NCBI GenBank assembly: GCA_045602655.1
Contig: JAZSBY010000025.1
Location: 1 to 18,351 of the forward strand
Origin: Fimenecus sp045602655
GTDB lineage: Bacteria > Bacillota > Clostridia > Oscillospirales > Acutalibacteraceae
DNA: 18,351 bases
Reading direction: 5' to 3'
Shown in pieces: positions 6,761 through 14,679 of this stretch. The notes beneath the pieces were generated by a model. The model did no database searches, was not told where the DNA came from, and saw nothing but the letters and a program-made list of their open reading frames with translations. Both the position numbers and the translations under genes were made by a program. Every line of letters starts with the position of its first letter. The first letter of the stretch is position 1.

Positions 6761-7123
6761 ATGAACTTATCAGAAAGAGAATGGACTGTACTTAATGTAC
6801 TTTGGGAAACTGATGGTGCAGAATTGGGCGAAATTGTGAGTAAACTTTACCCACAAACCAAATGGAACCGTAATACGGTTCTCACATACCTTACACGAAT
6901 GGAAACAAAAGGTTTAGTTTCCATCAACAAGGACACCTCGCCCCACCTTTATTGTGCTACTATTGACCGAGAAAGCTGTCAACAGAAAGAAAGACAAAGT
7001 TTTCTCAACCGCGTTTACAGTGGCTCAACAAGTGATTTAATTGCGGCTTTTTTAAAGGAAGAACGCATTTCACAGGAGGAAATTGATAGTCTGCGAAAAA
7101 TTCTTGACAATATGGAGGTGTAA
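6761..7123 (+). CDS. BlaI/MecI/CopY-family transcriptional repressor
   Basis: This 120-residue protein has the usual family length. The N-terminal winged helix spans about residues 3-70, with SEREWTVLNVLWE at 4-16 and recognition-helix region KWNRNTVLTYLTRMETKGL at 34-52. The C-terminal dimerisation helices run from about 75 to 117. In staphylococcal BlaI/MecI the sensor protease cleaves before a Phe in the dimerisation domain; the matching segment here is SDLIAAFLKEE (91-101), with Ala96-Phe97 as the likely scissile position where the classical proteins have Asn-Phe. Two matching operators lie immediately upstream, so it should repress its own operon. The Shine-Dalgarno AGGAGGG (6748-6754) is strong. 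The partner sensor gene starts 2 nt after its stop. Family assignment is secure; the inducing signal is unknown and need not be a beta-lactam. Confidence 0.95.
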   Translation: MNLSEREWTVLNVLWETDGAELGEIVSKLYPQTKWNRNTVLTYLTRMETKGLVSINKDTSPHLYCATIDRESCQQKERQSFLNRVYSGSTSDLIAAFLKEERISQEEIDSLRKILDNMEV

Positions 7124-7125
7124 TT

Positions 7126-9063
7126 ATGTTTGATATATGGGGATTTCTTTTACAAACCCTTAACATTTCAGGTGTTGCTGTTTTGCTCTTGATTATTAAA
7201 GCACTTTTAAAGGATAAATTACCTCCAAAATGGCATTTTTCCGTATGGAGTATTCTCGGAATTATGGTTTTATTCCCTGCGGGAGTATTTGGCAGATATT
7301 CACTTTTTAATTGGCAGACAGTTGTTGAGTTTATAAAGTTTCTTGTAAAGGATTACAGTTTTTCACAAGTGTTGTTCCCCTTCCCTGTTATAAAAACTGT
7401 TCCGCACACCGTTGCAGAGTGGATTTTCTTCGTTTATGTTGCAGGCGTTATTATAAGTCTTCTTATATACCTTATATCGTATATCCGGCTTCGCCTTATT
7501 TTGCGTAAAGGCAACACACCTGATATCGAATTGATTTCAGTTGTTAATACTATTGCACACAACCACAAACTCAAGCCCTGCAGAATTGTTGTAGTTTCCG
7601 GTCTTCCAAGTGCCTTTGTATGCGGTGTGATTCGTCCTGTTCTTGTTATTCCTGACAGTCAGCCTGATGAAAAAATTATTCTTCACGAGCTTTTTCACCT
7701 TAAAAATAAGGATACTTTATGGAGCATTGTAATATGCCTTTTGCGTTGTCTTCATTGGTGCAATCCTTTGATAACATACTGTGCAAATCTTGCAATTAAC
7801 GATATGGAATCCCGCTGTGACCAGTTTGTTCTTGAACAGCTTGAGGGTGAGGAACGCAGGGATTACGGTAAAATTTTGCTTTCAATGTCCAATGAACGCT
7901 TTGCCAAGACTCCGGGTAGCACCTGTATAAATAATGGTGGCAAAAATATTCGTGATAGAATTGAGGCTATCGCACGATTCAAGCAATATCCCGTTGGAAT
8001 GGGTTTAGTGTCAAGCTGTGTTATTATTGCACTTGCCTGTTCGCTGATAATTGGTGTTCAGGCGGTAAATATTCCTGAATCATACAAAAATGATTATTGG
8101 TCAATGGCTTCTGCTAAAAGTTCATATTGTACAACCTATGCGGGGGCAATTGACACTTATGCCAAAGCGGTAATTGCTGAAAGCAACAACTACAGAATAA
8201 TGTGTGCTCCTGAGAATATACAAGCTGACCTTATTCAGTTAACCGACAGTAAATGGGATAACGGACTCAGCGGTTATGCTGAATCTTCAAATTACTATAT
8301 TTACAATATTGAGGTTGTTGATAAGAATATATATGAAGGTGTTCTCGTATTAAAGCTTGTCAATAAGCCTGACAATATGGAACGGGAATCAGAAGAGAGT
8401 TTCTTTGTTGCATACCAAAGAATTCGTGTTTGTAAAGAAAAAGGCAGATGGGTTACAATACCATTGGAGGAATTCCAATATGCGGAAACAACTGATGAGT
8501 GGCTTCACTACGGTTGCAATAAATTACCTGCCACAACCTATACAGGAACACAAAAGAATTATAAAATAGATATTATCTTCCAGACTATTTATATAATTGA
8601 TAACCAAACAGAAATTACAAATGGCGGTGATTTTTCGTCACTTTTCGCACCTGCCTGGAGATTTAACAGTCAGCCAATTCTCAATGCTAAGTTCAGCAAG
8701 GTATATGATAATCACGAATCCTCTTTAACGCATCTTGGTACTCAGGAAGAAAGAGATACAGTTAACAGAATTGGTGTTTCGGTTGCATCTGTTTATCCCG
8801 GTCAGGAAAGACCTGACGAGTTAAAGCCTGCTATCGGTTGTCAGAATATCCATTCCTCAAGCAGTGACGGTACCATTTTTTCTACAACAAGTGTTGAGCC
8901 CGGTTGGGGACCCACAGTACAATTATCAGGTGGCGGAGGCGGAGGAACATTCTCACATTTGCTCAGTGTTAATACTCCTGAATACTATGTTGCAGATTTG
9001 TATATAAATAACGAGTTATATGCCCAATTGGATTTACATTTGCAAGAGGAGGAACAGAAATGA
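7126..9063 (+). CDS. BlaR1/MecR1-like M56 membrane metallopeptidase with novel extracellular domain
   Basis: This 645-residue sensor protease is expected to cleave the adjacent BlaI-type repressor. Membrane helices are visible at about 8-28, 37-54, 97-120 and 292-313. The cytosolic M56 zinc-protease domain lies between the third and fourth, with HELFH at 187-191 and E228 (in NDMESRCD) as probable third ligand. After the last helix, about 330 residues should be extracellular. In BlaR1/MecR1 that part is a penicillin-binding domain with SxxK; here I see no SxxK/SxN/KTG set. The sensor holds a GRWVTI stretch (440-445) like NTF2-type folds, several Cys, and a Gly run SGGGGGG at 601-607 followed by a YYVADLYINNELYAQL-like strand pair. 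GGAGGTG at 7112-7118 provides the ribosome site inside the blaI end. The TGA stop overlaps the next ATG by four bases. Confidence 0.92.
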   Translation: MFDIWGFLLQTLNISGVAVLLLIIKALLKDKLPPKWHFSVWSILGIMVLFPAGVFGRYSLFNWQTVVEFIKFLVKDYSFSQVLFPFPVIKTVPHTVAEWIFFVYVAGVIISLLIYLISYIRLRLILRKGNTPDIELISVVNTIAHNHKLKPCRIVVVSGLPSAFVCGVIRPVLVIPDSQPDEKIILHELFHLKNKDTLWSIVICLLRCLHWCNPLITYCANLAINDMESRCDQFVLEQLEGEERRDYGKILLSMSNERFAKTPGSTCINNGGKNIRDRIEAIARFKQYPVGMGLVSSCVIIALACSLIIGVQAVNIPESYKNDYWSMASAKSSYCTTYAGAIDTYAKAVIAESNNYRIMCAPENIQADLIQLTDSKWDNGLSGYAESSNYYIYNIEVVDKNIYEGVLVLKLVNKPDNMERESEESFFVAYQRIRVCKEKGRWVTIPLEEFQYAETTDEWLHYGCNKLPATTYTGTQKNYKIDIIFQTIYIIDNQTEITNGGDFSSLFAPAWRFNSQPILNAKFSKVYDNHESSLTHLGTQEERDTVNRIGVSVASVYPGQERPDELKPAIGCQNIHSSSSDGTIFSTTSVEPGWGPTVQLSGGGGGGTFSHLLSVNTPEYYVADLYINNELYAQLDLHLQEEEQK

Positions 9064-9677
9064 CTGATTACGGAAAAATATATGCTGGAATTACAAAAGC
9101 CATTTGGGGATATTTCTTCCTGTATTTTGACATTAACCTCGGCACAGTATCAATTCTCCCTTCCTTTGTGGGATATATTCTGTTCCTAAAAGCAATTGAC
9201 CTGTTGAAGGAGGAAGAACGAGAGCTTTCTCTTTTAAAAACATTGGGTTATATTTTAACAGTATGGGATGCAATTGAATGGTTGGCAAAATGTGTCAGTT
9301 ATAGTTTTGAAGGTCAATGGCAATTCGTCACGCTTATTGTGGCATTGATAAATATGTATTTCCACTTCCAATTTATTACTAATATTGCAACTATTGCCAA
9401 AAAGCATCAAGCTGAGGGATGCGAATATAATAAAAAACTACTCACCTGCAGAACGATACAGACCTTAATGCTGACAGTATTTATAGTTATTACAAGGTTT
9501 AATTTTATTCTTGAAGAAATATGGGTTTATGTTTCGTTTGCTCTTGCAATAATTTATATAATCGTCTGCATTTATATAATGGCAACATTAAACGGATTAA
9601 GAAAAAATCTGAAGACAGAAGATATTGTTTTGGAAGTAATTACTGAGGAAAGCAATAGCGAGGATACAGATACATAA
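9060..9677 (+). CDS. Unrecognised multi-pass membrane protein, third gene of the blaI operon
   Basis: I do not recognise a family. The 205-residue product has hydrophobic segments at about 12-28, 31-46, 58-75, 88-108, 132-150 and 153-176, suggesting about five to six membrane passes. A charged, acidic cytosolic tail (180-205, ending EESNSEDTDT) follows. There is no catalytic motif that I can see. Its ATG overlaps the stop of the M56 gene (ATGA at 9060-9063), so translation is coupled and the gene belongs to the BlaI-controlled operon; the Shine-Dalgarno is the GAGGAGG just upstream (9047-9053). As the only non-regulatory gene in the operon it may be the effector that the sensor induces, or a helper of the sensor in the membrane; both are inference. 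A strong terminator follows immediately. Confidence 0.85.
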   Translation: MTDYGKIYAGITKAIWGYFFLYFDINLGTVSILPSFVGYILFLKAIDLLKEEERELSLLKTLGYILTVWDAIEWLAKCVSYSFEGQWQFVTLIVALINMYFHFQFITNIATIAKKHQAEGCEYNKKLLTCRTIQTLMLTVFIVITRFNFILEEIWVYVSFALAIIYIIVCIYIMATLNGLRKNLKTEDIVLEVITEESNSEDTDT

Positions 9678-9682
9678 TCATC

Positions 9683-9720
9683 AAAACAGCGATAAGAAAA
9701 TTCTTGTCGCTGTTTTTATT
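9683..9720 (+). terminator. Intrinsic terminator of the blaI operon
   Basis: AAAACAGCGATAAGAA (9683-9698) pairs with TTCTTGTCGCTGTTTT (9701-9716), with one U-G wobble and a very tight turn. The T-run merges into the -35 region of the next gene. Confidence 0.93.
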
Positions 9721-9747
9721 GACAAACTCTTTTTTTAATGATAAATT
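9719..9747 (+). promoter_or_regulatory. Putative promoter of the anchored alpha/beta hydrolase
   Basis: Consensus TTGACA (9719-9724), 17-nt spacer, then TAAATT (9742-9747; 4 of 6 consensus). It abuts the preceding terminator and lies 20 nt upstream of the start codon. Confidence 0.55.
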
Positions 9748-9767
9748 GAAACAAGGAGTGATGTGCT

Positions 9768-10610
9768 GTGAAAAAAGGTAAAAAAGCATTAAAAGTTATC
9801 GGTTCGGTTGCTTTAGCTGTAGTGGTTGGTGCCGGAATCTGGCAGGTAGTTGTACATCAGCAATCAAAAAAATATAATATGATTACTCTTGATACAAGTA
9901 ATGTCCCCTCCCCTGTTACCTCACCTATCAAGGAAGATGACATTCAGCTGAGTGAAGTTAAAATGCACTATGCAGTTTATGGCGAAAAAGGGCATCCTTT
10001 GATTCTTGTACACGGTAACGGAGGTAGTCAGGATTCTCTTAAAGAAGCTGCAACATATCTTGCAAACGATTACACTGTTTATGTGATTGAAAGTCGTTGT
10101 CACGGGCAAAGCAGCGACCCGGGTGTTATTTCGTATGATTTAATGGCAAAGGATATTAAGGAATTCATTGAATTGATGAATTTAGAAAAGCCTTATCTTA
10201 TGGGACACAGCGACGGTGGAATAAACGCTCTTACGGTGGCTTATACATACCCTGATTTGCTTGGTGGCTTCATTTCTTGCGGTGCTAACACAACACCTGA
10301 TACTTTTAAGCCATATTTTACGATTGGTGTTAAGGTAAATGACATTTTTAATCCAAACAAATTAAATGATATGATGCTTACACAACCGCAGATTAACAAG
10401 GAATTACTTTCTCGTATCACCTGCCCTGCATACATTGTTGCAGGAGAGTATGATATTATGTGGTTGTCTGATTCTGTGCTTATTCACGAGAGTATCAAAA
10501 ACAGTAAAATAACAATAATAAAAGGTGGAAATCACTCATCTTATATTTCTCAGGACGGCAAACAAGCCTATGTATTGGCACGCGATTTTTTCAGTTCAAT
10601 TGAACAATAA
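9768..10610 (+). CDS. Membrane-anchored alpha/beta hydrolase
   Basis: This 280-residue protein begins with GTG at 9768, chosen because AAGGAG (9753-9758) sits 9 nt upstream. The nearer ATG at 9761 is in another frame and stops after six codons. Residues 8-30 form a hydrophobic helix behind a Lys-rich N-terminus, so the catalytic domain is probably extracellular. The hydrolase fold is complete: oxyanion loop HGNGG at 82-86, nucleophile elbow GHSDGG at 146-151 (Ser148), acid D229 (in AGEYDIMW) and His256 (in GGNHSSY). The sequence ESRCHGQS at 108-115 matches the DSRGHGxS motif of many esterases, with Cys for Gly. This is a typical esterase/peroxidase-like alpha/beta hydrolase; the substrate cannot be told. 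It is flanked by terminators on both sides and is therefore monocistronic. Confidence 0.9.
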   Translation: MKKGKKALKVIGSVALAVVVGAGIWQVVVHQQSKKYNMITLDTSNVPSPVTSPIKEDDIQLSEVKMHYAVYGEKGHPLILVHGNGGSQDSLKEAATYLANDYTVYVIESRCHGQSSDPGVISYDLMAKDIKEFIELMNLEKPYLMGHSDGGINALTVAYTYPDLLGGFISCGANTTPDTFKPYFTIGVKVNDIFNPNKLNDMMLTQPQINKELLSRITCPAYIVAGEYDIMWLSDSVLIHESIKNSKITIIKGGNHSSYISQDGKQAYVLARDFFSSIEQ

Positions 10611-10614
10611 TTTC

Positions 10615-10640
10615 AGAGGGTAGTTACTACCCTCTTTTTT
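10615..10640 (+). terminator. Intrinsic terminator after the anchored hydrolase
   Basis: AGAGGGTAG (10615-10623) and CTACCCTCT (10627-10635) form a perfect 9-bp stem with a TTA loop, followed by Ts. It lies 4 nt after the stop codon. Confidence 0.95.
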
Positions 10641-10740
10641 CATCAGATTGTGAATGTGTGTACATTATGTATGTTTCCTATTGTGTTTTATTTTGTTTTA
10701 TGATTAAATAAATATATTAAAAATATAAGGGGATTTTGTT

Positions 10741-13347
10741 ATGAGAAAAAGTAAAAGAATAATTGCTGCATTATTGGTAGTTGTTATGCTCTTATCTTGT
10801 CTGCCACTATCTTCTATGGCAGTCAGTGGCAATGTACCTGCCGATATTATTGCTATGTCAAGTCAGGTGGCAGTTGAACTTGAACAGGAAGGCATTGTTC
10901 TTCTTGAAAATGAAGATAATGTTTTGCCTCTTGGTGACAAAAAGGTAAATATCTTCGGAGCAGGTTCCGTTGTTCCTTTCTTAGGTGGTGCAGGTTCAGG
11001 TGCTATTACAACTGATGACCCTGTAACATTCTACGAGGCACTTGATGAAAATGGTATTAACTACAACCCTGAACTTCGTGAGCTTTACGAAACAGAATGC
11101 AGCGGAAATGAAACTCCAAAAACAGGTAACACCGTTATAAACAATCTTCTTCAATTAGTTCTTGCAAAGAATTCTCTTGAAGAAATGGTTTGTGATAAGC
11201 TTACTGACGAAATTATGCAGAATGCAGTCGCTTTTTCTGACACTGCAATAATTATGATAAGCCGTACAAGCAGGGAAACTGCAGATATTCCTGAAGATGT
11301 TCTTAAACTCAGTGAAGAAGAACAGAAACTTGTTGAAAAAGTAACATCATCATTTAAAAATGTTATTGTTCTCTTTAACACAGGTAATGTTATGGAAATG
11401 GGTTGGCTCCATGAATATGAAAGCATTAAGGCTGCTGCTATGGTATGGATTCCCGGTGAATTCGGTATGAGAGCAGTTGCACAGATGCTCACAGGTGAAG
11501 TTAATCCTTCAGGCAGACTTACTGATACAATTTCTTATAAAATCAGCGACCATCCTTCAAGTGAGTGCTTTGGCACACACGAATATGACGGTGGCGGATA
11601 CTATGTAGAGTATCTTGAAGGTATTTATATAGGTTATCGTTACTTTGAAACATTTGCAAAAGACAAGGTTCAATATCCCTTCGGATATGGTCTTTCATAC
11701 ACACAGTTTGAAAAAGAACTTATTTCTTATGACATTGGTAATGGAATAATAACTGCAAATGTTAAGGTTACAAATGTAGGTAGTGTTAGCGGTAAAGATG
11801 TTATCCAGATTTATTATAGTGCCCCCTACTATGAAGGTGGAATTGAAAAGAGTGCTATCTGTTTAGGTGGATATAGTAAAACTGATATGCTTGCACCAAG
11901 AGAAAGTGAAATTGTTAAGGTTGAAATCAAAATTAGTGATATGATGTCCTATGACAAGGATAATCTTGAAGCCTGGATTCTCGAAAAAGGTAACTACGAA
12001 ATTATCCTTGGTGAAAATGTTCGTGAACACATCGATTCATTTACATATACGGTTGAAAATGATGTTGTAGTTAAATATGACTCTGTTTCAGGAAACGAAA
12101 TCAAGAATCTTTTCGATTTTGCATACAGTGATTTTACAATTCTTTCAAGAAACGACCTTGAAGGCACATATCCGGAAGCAAGAGTGCTTACTGCTACGGA
12201 TGAAATTTTAAATCCTGACCAACTCCCTGCACCGACAACAGTTGGGGAAGTTCCAAAAATGGGAGTTGAATACGAAACACCGATTATGCTTCAGGATGTC
12301 TATGAAAACCCTGAACTTATGGACAAATTCCTTGACCAATTAACTCTTGATGAAATGATTCTCCTTGTTTGTCATAGTGGTTATGAAACTCAAGGCATTG
12401 ACAGACTCGGTGTTCCGAAAACTTATGATAACGACGGTCCGTCCTGCGTTAAGGGTGCTCACGGTCAGACATATTTTGATTGTGGTACTGCTTATCCTTG
12501 TGCTACTGCCATTGCTTGTACTTGGAACGATGAACTTGCGTTTAAGATGGGTGAAAGTGCCGGCATTGAAGCGGATGCTATGGAAACAGACATCTGGTAT
12601 GCACCGGGTGCTAATATTCACAGAAACCCTATGGGTGGCAGAAACTTTGAATATTTCTCTGAGGACCCGCTTGTAGCAGGAAGAATGTCAGCAGGCATTG
12701 TTGCAGGTGCTAAATCAAAGGGACTTATTACAACAATCAAGCATTTTGTTTTGAATGAGCAAGAGTCCCACCGTAACGGTATTTTTACTTGGGCTGATGA
12801 ACAAACTATGCGTGAAATCTATTTGAAGGCATTTGAAATTCCTGTAAAAACTGCCGGTTGTGACGGAATTATGTCTGCTTACAACAGAATTGGTACTGAT
12901 TGGTGTGGCGGATGCTCTGAACTTCTTAATGACCTTTTAAGAACTGAATGGGGATACACAGGCTATGTTGTTTCTGACTATTCAAGCAATATGACAGGTT
13001 CAGGATACATGAGTCCTGTTGTTGGCGTTTATAACGGTAACGACACAATGCTTACGGGACTTTGGCTTATCAGTATGCCTTCCCATATTATTGAAATGCA
13101 AAAGGCATATAAAAATGACCCTATTGGCTTTGGTATTGTTCTTCGTGAGGCTTGCAGAAACATTATGAATGTAAAGATGAAGACAAAAGCATTCCTTGAA
13201 CCAAGTGAGGATGCGCCTTATCTTACAGACCTTTTCATTAAACCTGACGAATGGGAATTTGATAGCCCGTACACAATTTCCAATGTGGTATATCTCTTTA
13301 AAAATGTTGTGAATGCAATGATTCTTGTTGTAAGAATTATTATGTAA
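10741..13347 (+). CDS. Secreted domain-permuted glycoside hydrolase family 3 (beta-glucosidase-like)
   Basis: This 868-residue protein has the GH3 domains in reverse order. After a signal peptide (about 1-27, SMA cleavage) comes the C-terminal-type alpha/beta sandwich (about 40-325), ending in YPFGYGLSYTQFE at 312-324, with E179 in RTSRETADIP aligning to the acid/base Glu. A fibronectin-III-like domain follows (about 330-440), and then the TIM barrel (about 525-815). Barrel motifs are DNDGPS at 563-568, RNPMGGRNFEYFSEDP at 628-643, KHFVLNEQESHR at 667-678 and VVSDY at 743-747, which gives nucleophile D746. Reversed GH3 order is known from rumen enzymes of Ruminococcus and Butyrivibrio (from memory). 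The last about 22 residues are hydrophobic with two basic residues, possibly a membrane tail. The likely activity is exo-acting beta-glycoside hydrolysis outside the cell. AAGGGGA at 10727-10733 supports the start. A possible -10 is TATGAT at 10699-10704, with no clear -35. Confidence 0.92.
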   Translation: MRKSKRIIAALLVVVMLLSCLPLSSMAVSGNVPADIIAMSSQVAVELEQEGIVLLENEDNVLPLGDKKVNIFGAGSVVPFLGGAGSGAITTDDPVTFYEALDENGINYNPELRELYETECSGNETPKTGNTVINNLLQLVLAKNSLEEMVCDKLTDEIMQNAVAFSDTAIIMISRTSRETADIPEDVLKLSEEEQKLVEKVTSSFKNVIVLFNTGNVMEMGWLHEYESIKAAAMVWIPGEFGMRAVAQMLTGEVNPSGRLTDTISYKISDHPSSECFGTHEYDGGGYYVEYLEGIYIGYRYFETFAKDKVQYPFGYGLSYTQFEKELISYDIGNGIITANVKVTNVGSVSGKDVIQIYYSAPYYEGGIEKSAICLGGYSKTDMLAPRESEIVKVEIKISDMMSYDKDNLEAWILEKGNYEIILGENVREHIDSFTYTVENDVVVKYDSVSGNEIKNLFDFAYSDFTILSRNDLEGTYPEARVLTATDEILNPDQLPAPTTVGEVPKMGVEYETPIMLQDVYENPELMDKFLDQLTLDEMILLVCHSGYETQGIDRLGVPKTYDNDGPSCVKGAHGQTYFDCGTAYPCATAIACTWNDELAFKMGESAGIEADAMETDIWYAPGANIHRNPMGGRNFEYFSEDPLVAGRMSAGIVAGAKSKGLITTIKHFVLNEQESHRNGIFTWADEQTMREIYLKAFEIPVKTAGCDGIMSAYNRIGTDWCGGCSELLNDLLRTEWGYTGYVVSDYSSNMTGSGYMSPVVGVYNGNDTMLTGLWLISMPSHIIEMQKAYKNDPIGFGIVLREACRNIMNVKMKTKAFLEPSEDAPYLTDLFIKPDEWEFDSPYTISNVVYLFKNVVNAMILVVRIIM

Positions 13348-13356
13348 CAGAATTTG

Positions 13357-13388
13357 GGACGGTAGAAAAAACTACCGTCCTTTATTTT
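13357..13388 (+). terminator. Intrinsic terminator after the GH3 glycosidase
   Basis: GGACGGTAG (13357-13365) and CTACCGTCC (13372-13380) make a perfect 9-bp stem with an A6 loop, followed by TTTATTTTG. Confidence 0.92.
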
Positions 13389-13392
13389 GCTC

Positions 13393-13421
13393 TTGAATTT
13401 GTTTTTAAAAGAGTATATAAT
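13393..13421 (+). promoter_or_regulatory. Promoter of the ketopantoate-reductase-like gene
   Basis: TTGAAT (13393-13398), 17-nt spacer, consensus TATAAT (13416-13421). It lies 39 nt upstream of the start codon. Confidence 0.75.
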
Positions 13422-13460
13422 ATTTGATAAAATTATAACAATTTCGAAGGGGTTATTTTT

Positions 13461-14477
13461 ATGGCAAGATATGCAATTTACGGTGCAGGCTCTTTAGGTA
13501 CTGTACTCGGTGCATTTATTACAAAAAACGGTGGCGAAGTTGACCTTATTAACAGAAACAAAGCACATGTTGAAGCTCTTAACACAAAGGGTGCAAAGAT
13601 TATCGGCACAGTTGATATGACAGTACCTGTTAAAGCTATTACTCCTGACAGGATGGAAGGCAAATATGATGTTATTGTGCTTCTTACAAAGCAGTTATTT
13701 AACAAAGAAGTCGTAACTATGCTTAAAGATTATCTTACTGATGATGGTGTTGTAGTTACATTACAGAATGGTATTCCCGAACCGGGCATCGCTGAAATTA
13801 TCGGCACAGAACACACAATGGGATGTGCAGTTGAATGGGGTGCTGCACTTATAGAACCCGGTGTTTGTGAACTTACAAGCGACAAGGATTCACTCTCATT
13901 CCACATGGGTAAAATGGAAGGTATTACAGACGCACAGTTTAAAAAGGTTAAAGATTTACTGGAAATGATGTGTCCCGTACATGAAGAAGAAAACCTTATG
14001 GGTGCTCGTTGGTCAAAATTACTTATCAACTCCACATTTTCAGGTCTTGGTACAGTTGTCGGTGGTGTTTTCGGTGATGTTACAGAAGATAAGGATGCTC
14101 AAAAGGTCGCCGTTCGTTGTATGAAGGAAATTATTGATGTTGGTCACGCATCAGGTGTACAATTTGCACCTGTTCAAGGCAAGAATATTGTTGGTCTTTT
14201 CTACTGGAAAGGTGCATTAAAGAGAGCCTTTGCTTGTTTCTTACTCCCTATCGCATTAAAGAAGCACAGAGATATTGAGCCATCAATGCTTCAGGATTTA
14301 AAAAAGAATAAACCTTGCGAGGTTGATGCTATCAACGGAGTTGTTTGTGACTTTGGCAGAAAACATAATGTTAAGACACCGATAAATGACAGAATCGTTG
14401 AGATTATCAAGAAAATTCAGAATGGTGAACTGAAAGCTGAAAAGAAGAATATTCACCTTTTTGATGACCTTCTTTGA
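13461..14477 (+). CDS. 2-dehydropantoate 2-reductase (ApbA/PanE) family protein
   Basis: This 338-residue cytoplasmic dehydrogenase has an N-terminal NADPH-binding Rossmann fold, with GAGSLG at 8-13 and an NRN segment at 31-33 near the 2'-phosphate site. It also has the family motifs LLTKQ (74-78) and LQNGI (101-105), and an all-helical C-terminal domain. The catalytic pair of ketopantoate reductase is present: K186 in ARWSKLLIN and E287 in KPCEVDAING, followed by VKTPIND at 304-310. In pantothenate synthesis the enzyme reduces ketopantoate to pantoate. The family also contains enzymes for other 2-oxo acids, and no pantothenate genes are adjacent, so I do not give it the panE symbol. It is somewhat longer than E. 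coli PanE, with an insertion around 245-270. GAAGGGG at 13446-13452 supports the ATG. It is monocistronic between a good promoter and a terminator. Confidence 0.87.
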   Translation: MARYAIYGAGSLGTVLGAFITKNGGEVDLINRNKAHVEALNTKGAKIIGTVDMTVPVKAITPDRMEGKYDVIVLLTKQLFNKEVVTMLKDYLTDDGVVVTLQNGIPEPGIAEIIGTEHTMGCAVEWGAALIEPGVCELTSDKDSLSFHMGKMEGITDAQFKKVKDLLEMMCPVHEEENLMGARWSKLLINSTFSGLGTVVGGVFGDVTEDKDAQKVAVRCMKEIIDVGHASGVQFAPVQGKNIVGLFYWKGALKRAFACFLLPIALKKHRDIEPSMLQDLKKNKPCEVDAINGVVCDFGRKHNVKTPINDRIVEIIKKIQNGELKAEKKNIHLFDDLL

Positions 14478-14496
14478 TTTAAAAACCACATATTTG

Positions 14497-14525
14497 AATC
14501 CCGTAGATTTGGCTACGGGATTTTT
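14497..14525 (+). terminator. Intrinsic terminator after the reductase
   Basis: AATCCCGTAG (14497-14506) and CTACGGGATT (14513-14522) form a 10-bp stem with a 6-nt loop, ending in a T-run. Confidence 0.94.
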
Positions 14526-14590
14526 GTTTATTTATGTAATTTCAACATAAAACGAGTGATAAATTTTACTATTGAAATGTGCTTGTAATA

Positions 14591-14619
14591 TTGATTTTAC
14601 AAATAATTTCATATATAAT
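14591..14619 (+). promoter_or_regulatory. Promoter of the AI-2E permease / DUF1846 operon
   Basis: TTGATT (14591-14596), 17-nt spacer, consensus TATAAT (14614-14619). The stretch 14526-14590 before it is AT-rich and shows nothing I can name. Confidence 0.68.
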
Positions 14620-14679
14620 ATTTATTGTATGTTTTTGGATGGACAAAAATACTGATTATAAGGTAGTTGAAAACTATTT

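Noticed and set aside
9761..9781. ATG at 9761 as start of the anchored hydrolase
   Set aside because: It reads another frame that stops after six codons. GTG 9768 is in frame and correctly spaced from AAGGAG.
10661..10671. TACATTATGTA palindrome before the GH3 glycosidase as an operator
   Set aside because: Five-base arms in AT-rich DNA are expected by chance, and the promoter there is unclear.
10789..10800. Lipobox (LLSC) making the GH3 glycosidase a lipoprotein
   Set aside because: Leu at -2 is poor for a lipobox, and the hydrophobic region continues to a normal SMA signal-peptidase I site.
4392..13388. Terminators at 4392 and 13357 share ACGGTA/TACCGTC arms, suggesting a mobile repeat
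   Set aside because: Similarity is limited to the short stem with different loops and flanks, as expected for independent terminators.
13461..14477. Naming the reductase panE
   Set aside because: Catalytic residues fit, but the family includes other 2-oxo-acid reductases and no pantothenate gene is near.
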